Position numbers and translations under genes: made by a program
Shown here: one piece after another, positions 21,742-24,710 of the stretch
Position numbering within the stretch: the first letter of the stretch is position 1
How the letters are laid out: every line of letters starts with the position of its first letter
The notes under the pieces: model-generated
The model's input: the letters and a program-made list of their open reading frames with translations, nothing else
Database searches by the model: none
What the model was told of the DNA's origin: nothing
Source of the DNA: DASQGA01 sp035535315
GTDB lineage: Bacteria; Actinomycetota; Thermoleophilia; Gaiellales; Gaiellaceae
Assembly (NCBI GenBank): GCA_035535315.1
Contig: DATLQD010000131.1
Coordinates: 1 to 24,710 of the forward strand
Direction: 5' to 3'
DNA length: 24,710 nt

Positions 21742-23166
21742 TTACAGGCCGAGCTTTCCCGGATTCATGATCCCGTTGGGATCGAGCGCCGCTTTGATCC
21801 TGCGCAGGCTCTCAAACGCGGCTCCCCACTGCGCTTGCATGTGGTGCCCGAGCTTGAGACCCACCCCGTGGTGGTCGTTCATGACACCGCCCGCAGCCAG
21901 AATTGCGTCGACGGCGTCGTCCCAGAGCGCATCGTGGAGCTCGACAGCATCAGGGCCGCCGTCCGGAATCACGAAGCGGCCGTACATCATGGCGCCCCAG
22001 GGATACCAGTGGCTGAAGTGCGTCTTCAGCTTGAGACCCGCGCTTCGCTCGTACGGCTCGACCGCGGCGCGAACCGCGCGGTAGACGTCGAGCAGGCGCG
22101 CGTACGTCGCCGTGGCCTCGACTGTCCCCCACACCGCAGGCAGCTCGGGGTGGTGGGGCGGGTGGTAGAAGTCATAGCGACGTTCCCACCAGAGCTCGCC
22201 GAGCCCGGGTTCGAGCACCTCGGCTCCAGCCAGGCGTGCGAGCCCGAGAAACACCTCTGCCTCTGCGTCCGCAACGGGCGACTCGCCTTCGAAGCAGAGA
22301 AGTGTGCAGACCCCGTCCAGTTCGCGCTCGACGACCGGCCCCAGCGTCGTCCGCGTCGCCAGCTCGTCGTAGAGTCGAACGACCGAGGGGCGAAGCCCGA
22401 GTGCAAGAGCTTCGCGCACGGCTGCGAACCCGGGCTCGATGGCGGGGAAGGTGACTGCCTCGAAGCGGCGGTGGGCGGGGACGCGGGCAAGCTGGAGCGT
22501 CGCTCGCGTGACGACGCCGAGTGTCCCTTCCGATCCGATGAAAAGCTGGGTCAGCTCCGGGCCGGCGGCGTGCCGTGGAACCGGGAGCGTCTCGATCGGC
22601 TCGCCTGTCGGCGTCACGACCCCGAGCGAGAGGACGAGGTCCTCGATCTTTCCGTAGCGGGTCGACAGGACGCCCGAGCCGCGCGCGGCGACGTAGCCAC
22701 CGACGGTCGCCCACTCTGCCGACGCCGGATAGTGCGGGAGCATGAGCCCGCGTTCGTTCAGCTCGTTCTCGAGGCGCTTCCCGTTCACCCCGGCCTCCGC
22801 AGTCACCGTCAGGGACTCCTCGTCGACGGCAAGAATCCGGTTGAGCCGGCCCAGGTCGAGCACGATGCCGCCGGCGATGGGAACTGCGCCGCCCTGTGTT
22901 CCCGATCCGCCTCCGCGCGGGACGACGGGCATCCGGCGGTCGTTTGCGATCCGTACGATCGCCGCGATCTCCTGCTCGGAGGACGGGCTCACGACGACGT
23001 CGGGTCGCCCGAGCGGTTCTCCGGCGGCTCGCGCTGCGATCGCCTTCCAGTACGCATCCGCGGAACATTCGTCCAGATGAGCAGGGTCGGTGGAGACGGC
23101 TTCCGGGTCGACGGCCTCCCGAAGTTCGTCGATCAGCTCGCTCACGGAGGCCGGGGGAGCGCTCAC
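21742..23166 (-). CDS. FAD-linked oxidase, GlcD/AGPS-like
   Basis: FAD-dependent 2-hydroxyacid dehydrogenase-type protein (COG0277) of 474 residues, starting at GTG 23166, the first gene of the thirteen-gene operon. The PP-loop FAD-binding domain includes VVPRGGGSGTQGGA at about 81-94 and FIGSEGTLGVVT near 210. The C-terminal FAD-oxidase domain has FSHWYPWGAMMYG, the HHGVG motif at 432-436 and ends DPNGIMNPGKLG. These are typical of glycolate oxidase GlcD, D-lactate dehydrogenase and alkyl-DHAP synthase. Its electrons probably go to the LutABC-type proteins in the same operon. No clear Shine-Dalgarno sequence precedes the GTG; the predicted leader is about 40 bases. Confidence 0.9.
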   Translation of the reverse strand: MSAPPASVSELIDELREAVDPEAVSTDPAHLDECSADAYWKAIAARAAGEPLGRPDVVVSPSSEQEIAAIVRIANDRRMPVVPRGGGSGTQGGAVPIAGGIVLDLGRLNRILAVDEESLTVTAEAGVNGKRLENELNERGLMLPHYPASAEWATVGGYVAARGSGVLSTRYGKIEDLVLSLGVVTPTGEPIETLPVPRHAAGPELTQLFIGSEGTLGVVTRATLQLARVPAHRRFEAVTFPAIEPGFAAVREALALGLRPSVVRLYDELATRTTLGPVVERELDGVCTLLCFEGESPVADAEAEVFLGLARLAGAEVLEPGLGELWWERRYDFYHPPHHPELPAVWGTVEATATYARLLDVYRAVRAAVEPYERSAGLKLKTHFSHWYPWGAMMYGRFVIPDGGPDAVELHDALWDDAVDAILAAGGVMNDHHGVGLKLGHHMQAQWGAAFESLRRIKAALDPNGIMNPGKLGL

Positions 23167-23213
23167 GCAAGAAGCTTTCGTTTTCGCGCGGAAGGCTTCA
23201 CGAAGGTACGAAG

Positions 23214-23243
23214 AACCTACGGCGTTCTTGCAATTGCTGTCAA
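23214..23243 (-). promoter_or_regulatory. Predicted promoter of the thirteen-gene minus-strand operon
   Basis: On the minus strand a perfect -35 TTGACA lies at 23243-23238. After 18 bases, TAGGTT at 23219-23214 fits TAnnnT. Transcription would begin near 23207, leaving a leader of about 40 bases. That leader holds CGAAAACGAAAG (23186-23175) and lies beside two ACGAAG copies on the plus strand at 23200-23205 and 23208-23213, which may be operator half-sites. Confidence 0.5.
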
Positions 23244-23257
23244 CAGTGGGCTAGCGT
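23228..23257 (+). promoter_or_regulatory. Predicted divergent promoter for the VOC gene, perhaps leaderless
   Basis: TTGCAA at 23228-23233 and TAGCGT at 23252-23257 are 18 bases apart; the second fits TAnnnT. Only eight bases separate it from GTG 23266, and there is no Shine-Dalgarno sequence. Initiation at or next to the start codon, giving leaderless mRNA, is therefore plausible. It overlaps the minus-strand promoter, so the two directions may compete. Confidence 0.4.
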
Positions 23258-23265
23258 CGCTCACG

Positions 23266-23652
23266 GTGCACAGGCTCCAGCACGTGTCGTTGCCCTACCC
23301 GCGGGGTCGGCAGGACGACGTTCGCGCCTTCTACGGCGAGCTGCTCGGCCTGAGTGAGAAGCCCGTCCCTGCGACGATCGCGCACCTCGAGCTCGTCTGG
23401 TTCGGCGCGGGTGCACACGAGCTGGAGCTTCACTTCCTGCCCGATGAGGTCGCGCCGGATCCGCGCGCGAGGCGGCATTTCTGCCTGGAGGTCGACGAGC
23501 TGGACGAAATGCGCGCCCGCCTCGAACAGGCGGGCTTCGAGATAACCGACCAGGAGCCGATCCCGAACCGACCGCGCTTCTTCTCTCGCGACCCCTTCGG
23601 GAACCTGATCGAGTTCACCACCATCCTGGGCGACTACCGAGGAGGGACATGA
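23266..23652 (+). CDS. VOC-family (glyoxalase/dioxygenase-fold) protein
   Basis: Small VOC protein of 128 residues from GTG 23266. A longer open frame upstream is only the antisense of the FAD oxidase gene and is not used. Metal-ligand positions can be placed at QHVSL near the N-terminus, RHFCLEV in the middle, and DPFGNLIEF at the C-terminus, the usual glyoxalase pattern of His, His and Glu. Family members include glyoxalase I, fosfomycin-resistance proteins and epimerases; none can be singled out. It stands divergent to the minus-strand operon and overlaps the isomerase gene by ATGA, so it probably works in the same pathway. Confidence 0.82.
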   Translation: MHRLQHVSLPYPRGRQDDVRAFYGELLGLSEKPVPATIAHLELVWFGAGAHELELHFLPDEVAPDPRARRHFCLEVDELDEMRARLEQAGFEITDQEPIPNRPRFFSRDPFGNLIEFTTILGDYRGGT

Positions 23653-24662
23653 GCAACGGCCTGAAGACGAGTCTGGGCATCTGGGCGCTCGGCCCGATGG
23701 TCACACGGTTCGTTCCCGGCGGCTACAAGCCCGAATATGCAGCCGAGTCGACCGCGGACCGCGTTCGGCGAGCGGTAGAAGGGCTCGGCGATCTAGTTGA
23801 CGGCTACGAGTTCCACTACCCGCAGGAGCTGAACGAGGACAACCTCGAGTCCGTGCGGGCGGTGCTCGGCGGCCACGACGTCTACTGCATGGCGACCGGG
23901 CTCCACCTCGACCCGCGGTTCAGTCGCGGTGGCCTCGTGTCTCCGGATCCTGCGACGCGCGACGAGGCAGTGAAGCGGACGCTGGCCGCGATCGACTTCT
24001 CCGGCACGCTCGGAGCCCACTTCATCATCTGGCCCGGGATCGAGGGCTACAACTACCCGTTCCAGACTCCGTACAAGGAGAGCTGGGAGTGGCTCGTCGA
24101 CGGGATCGGCCAGGCCGCGCAGCGGTGCAAGGAGCACGGCATCCTGCTCTTCCTCGAGCACAAGAACTCCGAGCCGGCGATGAAGATCATGATGGGCAAC
24201 GTCGGCATGACCCTCCATGTCATCCACAAGCTGCGGGCGCAGGGACTCGACAACGTGAAGGTCAACATGGACTGGCAGCACCTGATCATGAACGGGGAAA
24301 ACCTGGCGGAGTACGCAGCGCTCCTCGCGGCGGAGGGCCTGCTCGGGCACCAACATGCAAACTCCGGCTGGGGCACGTTCGACGACGACAACATGGTCGG
24401 GGCGACCGCGTTCATGGAGACGCTCGAGTTGGCGATCGAGTTTCGGCGGGCCGGTTACGGGCAAAACGGCGAGCGGCTCGGCTTCGATCTCTACCCGTAC
24501 ACCGAGGACGCGGTCGCCGCCGTGCGCCGCTCCGTCCTGCACTGGCGCTTCATCGATGGGATCGCTGCCAAGATCGATGACGGAGAGCTCAGGAAGGCGC
24601 AGATGCGAAAGGACGCGGTGCGGGCGTACGAGCTCGTCTACGGAGCGCTCGGGGGCGAGTGA
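23649..24662 (+). CDS. Sugar isomerase-like TIM barrel (rhamnose/xylose isomerase-related)
   Basis: Isomerase-like TIM barrel of 337 residues, ATG 23649, preceded by AGGAGGG and overlapping the VOC stop (ATGA). Metal-site residues can be placed: E170 and K172 in LEHKNSEP, D208 and H211 in NMDWQH, H234 and H236 in GHQHANSG, D246 and D248 in FDDDNMVG, and D280 in GFDLYPYTED. The D-x-x-H pair plus a following histidine resembles L-rhamnose isomerase more than xylose isomerase, which has E-x-x-H. The protein is shorter than both families. It should interconvert an aldose and ketose. The next gene is an FGGY kinase, overlapping by GTGA, so an isomerase-kinase pair is likely. Confidence 0.85.
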   Translation: MSNGLKTSLGIWALGPMVTRFVPGGYKPEYAAESTADRVRRAVEGLGDLVDGYEFHYPQELNEDNLESVRAVLGGHDVYCMATGLHLDPRFSRGGLVSPDPATRDEAVKRTLAAIDFSGTLGAHFIIWPGIEGYNYPFQTPYKESWEWLVDGIGQAAQRCKEHGILLFLEHKNSEPAMKIMMGNVGMTLHVIHKLRAQGLDNVKVNMDWQHLIMNGENLAEYAALLAAEGLLGHQHANSGWGTFDDDNMVGATAFMETLELAIEFRRAGYGQNGERLGFDLYPYTEDAVAAVRRSVLHWRFIDGIAAKIDDGELRKAQMRKDAVRAYELVYGALGGE

Positions 24663-24710
24663 CTGCACTCGTCGGCCTCGACGTCGGGACGACCGGCGTC
24701 AAGGCGCTTG
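24659..24710 (+). CDS. FGGY-family carbohydrate kinase, N-terminal start only
   Basis: Only 17 codons lie inside the window, from GTG 24659, which overlaps the isomerase stop (GTGA). They encode VGLDVGTTGVKAL, the first phosphate-binding motif of FGGY sugar kinases such as xylulokinase, rhamnulokinase and gluconokinase. The following sequence is missing, so substrate and length cannot be judged. The order isomerase then FGGY kinase fits conversion of an aldose to a ketose and then to its phosphate. Confidence 0.75.
   Translation, partial: MTALVGLDVGTTGVKAL

Noticed and set aside
21835..23264. Long plus-strand open frame running opposite the FAD oxidase into the VOC gene
   Set aside because: It is the antisense shadow of a clear FAD oxidase gene in high-GC DNA, rich in Arg and low-complexity composition with no family motif. 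Only the VOC part from GTG 23266 is conserved.
1..24710. Mobile element or foreign island
   Set aside because: No transposase, integrase, terminal inverted repeats or tRNA gene were seen. Base composition and overlap style look uniform across the window.

Overview
The window is very GC-rich and almost fully coding. All of its promoters and overlaps look actinobacterial: TAnnnT -10 boxes, many GTG/TTG starts, and a binding lipoprotein with a low-complexity Gly/Ser/Thr/Asp linker after the lipobox cysteine. The style suggests a soil actinobacterium, perhaps Thermoleophilia (Solirubrobacterales/Gaiellales), but this placement is an inference from composition and gene style. I see no RNA genes, insertion sequences, prophage genes or CRISPR arrays. 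No gene-free stretch is longer than about 120 bases.

Layout. (1) 1-786: the C-terminal part of a CynX-like MFS transporter, cut by the window edge. (2) 787-906: a promoter region with helically phased GAAA repeats, a sigma-70-type promoter and a perfect 18-bp palindrome. (3) 907-10369, plus strand, ten genes: a branched-chain-amino-acid-type ABC importer (livH, livM, binding lipoprotein, livG, livF), a Tm-1-like (UPF0261) protein, a PEP-hydrolase-like TIM barrel, a cupin, a zinc-less quinone-oxidoreductase-type dehydrogenase and a BKACE (beta-keto acid cleavage) enzyme. (4) 23166 down to 10370, minus strand, thirteen tightly packed genes: a GlcD-like FAD oxidase, a tagatose/psicose-3-epimerase-like protein, a second Tm-1-like protein, a creatininase-family hydrolase, a DeoR regulator, a second epimerase-like TIM barrel, a Gfo/Idh/MocA dehydrogenase, LutA, LutB, a short LutC, a PfkB kinase, a class I aldolase and a second Gfo/Idh/MocA dehydrogenase. 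(5) 23266-24710, plus strand: a VOC protein, an isomerase-like TIM barrel with a rhamnose-isomerase-like metal set, and the start of an FGGY kinase. The two long operons converge at 10369/10370 with no base between their stop codons.

Taken together this looks like one catabolic island for a polyhydroxylated acid, sugar or cyclitol. It has import, two NAD(P)-dependent oxidations (Gfo), epimerisation, ring opening or hydrolysis (creatininase family), phosphorylation (PfkB, FGGY), aldol cleavage, membrane-linked oxidation of a 2-hydroxyacid (GlcD plus LutABC), and a BKACE/dehydrogenase branch. The DeoR protein is the only regulator seen. No individual substrate can be read from the sequence.

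The least explained parts are two. The first is the pair of Tm-1-like genes, one of them beside the TIM-barrel gene with which it is fused in the plant Tm-1 protein. The second is the translational coupling: all four NTGA overlaps occur (ATGA, GTGA, TTGA, CTGA), together with several 8-bp overlaps. Three genes (livG, the second Tm-1-like gene, lutA) have no ATG/GTG/TTG able to give a full-length product, so they appear to start at CTG, CTG and ATC.
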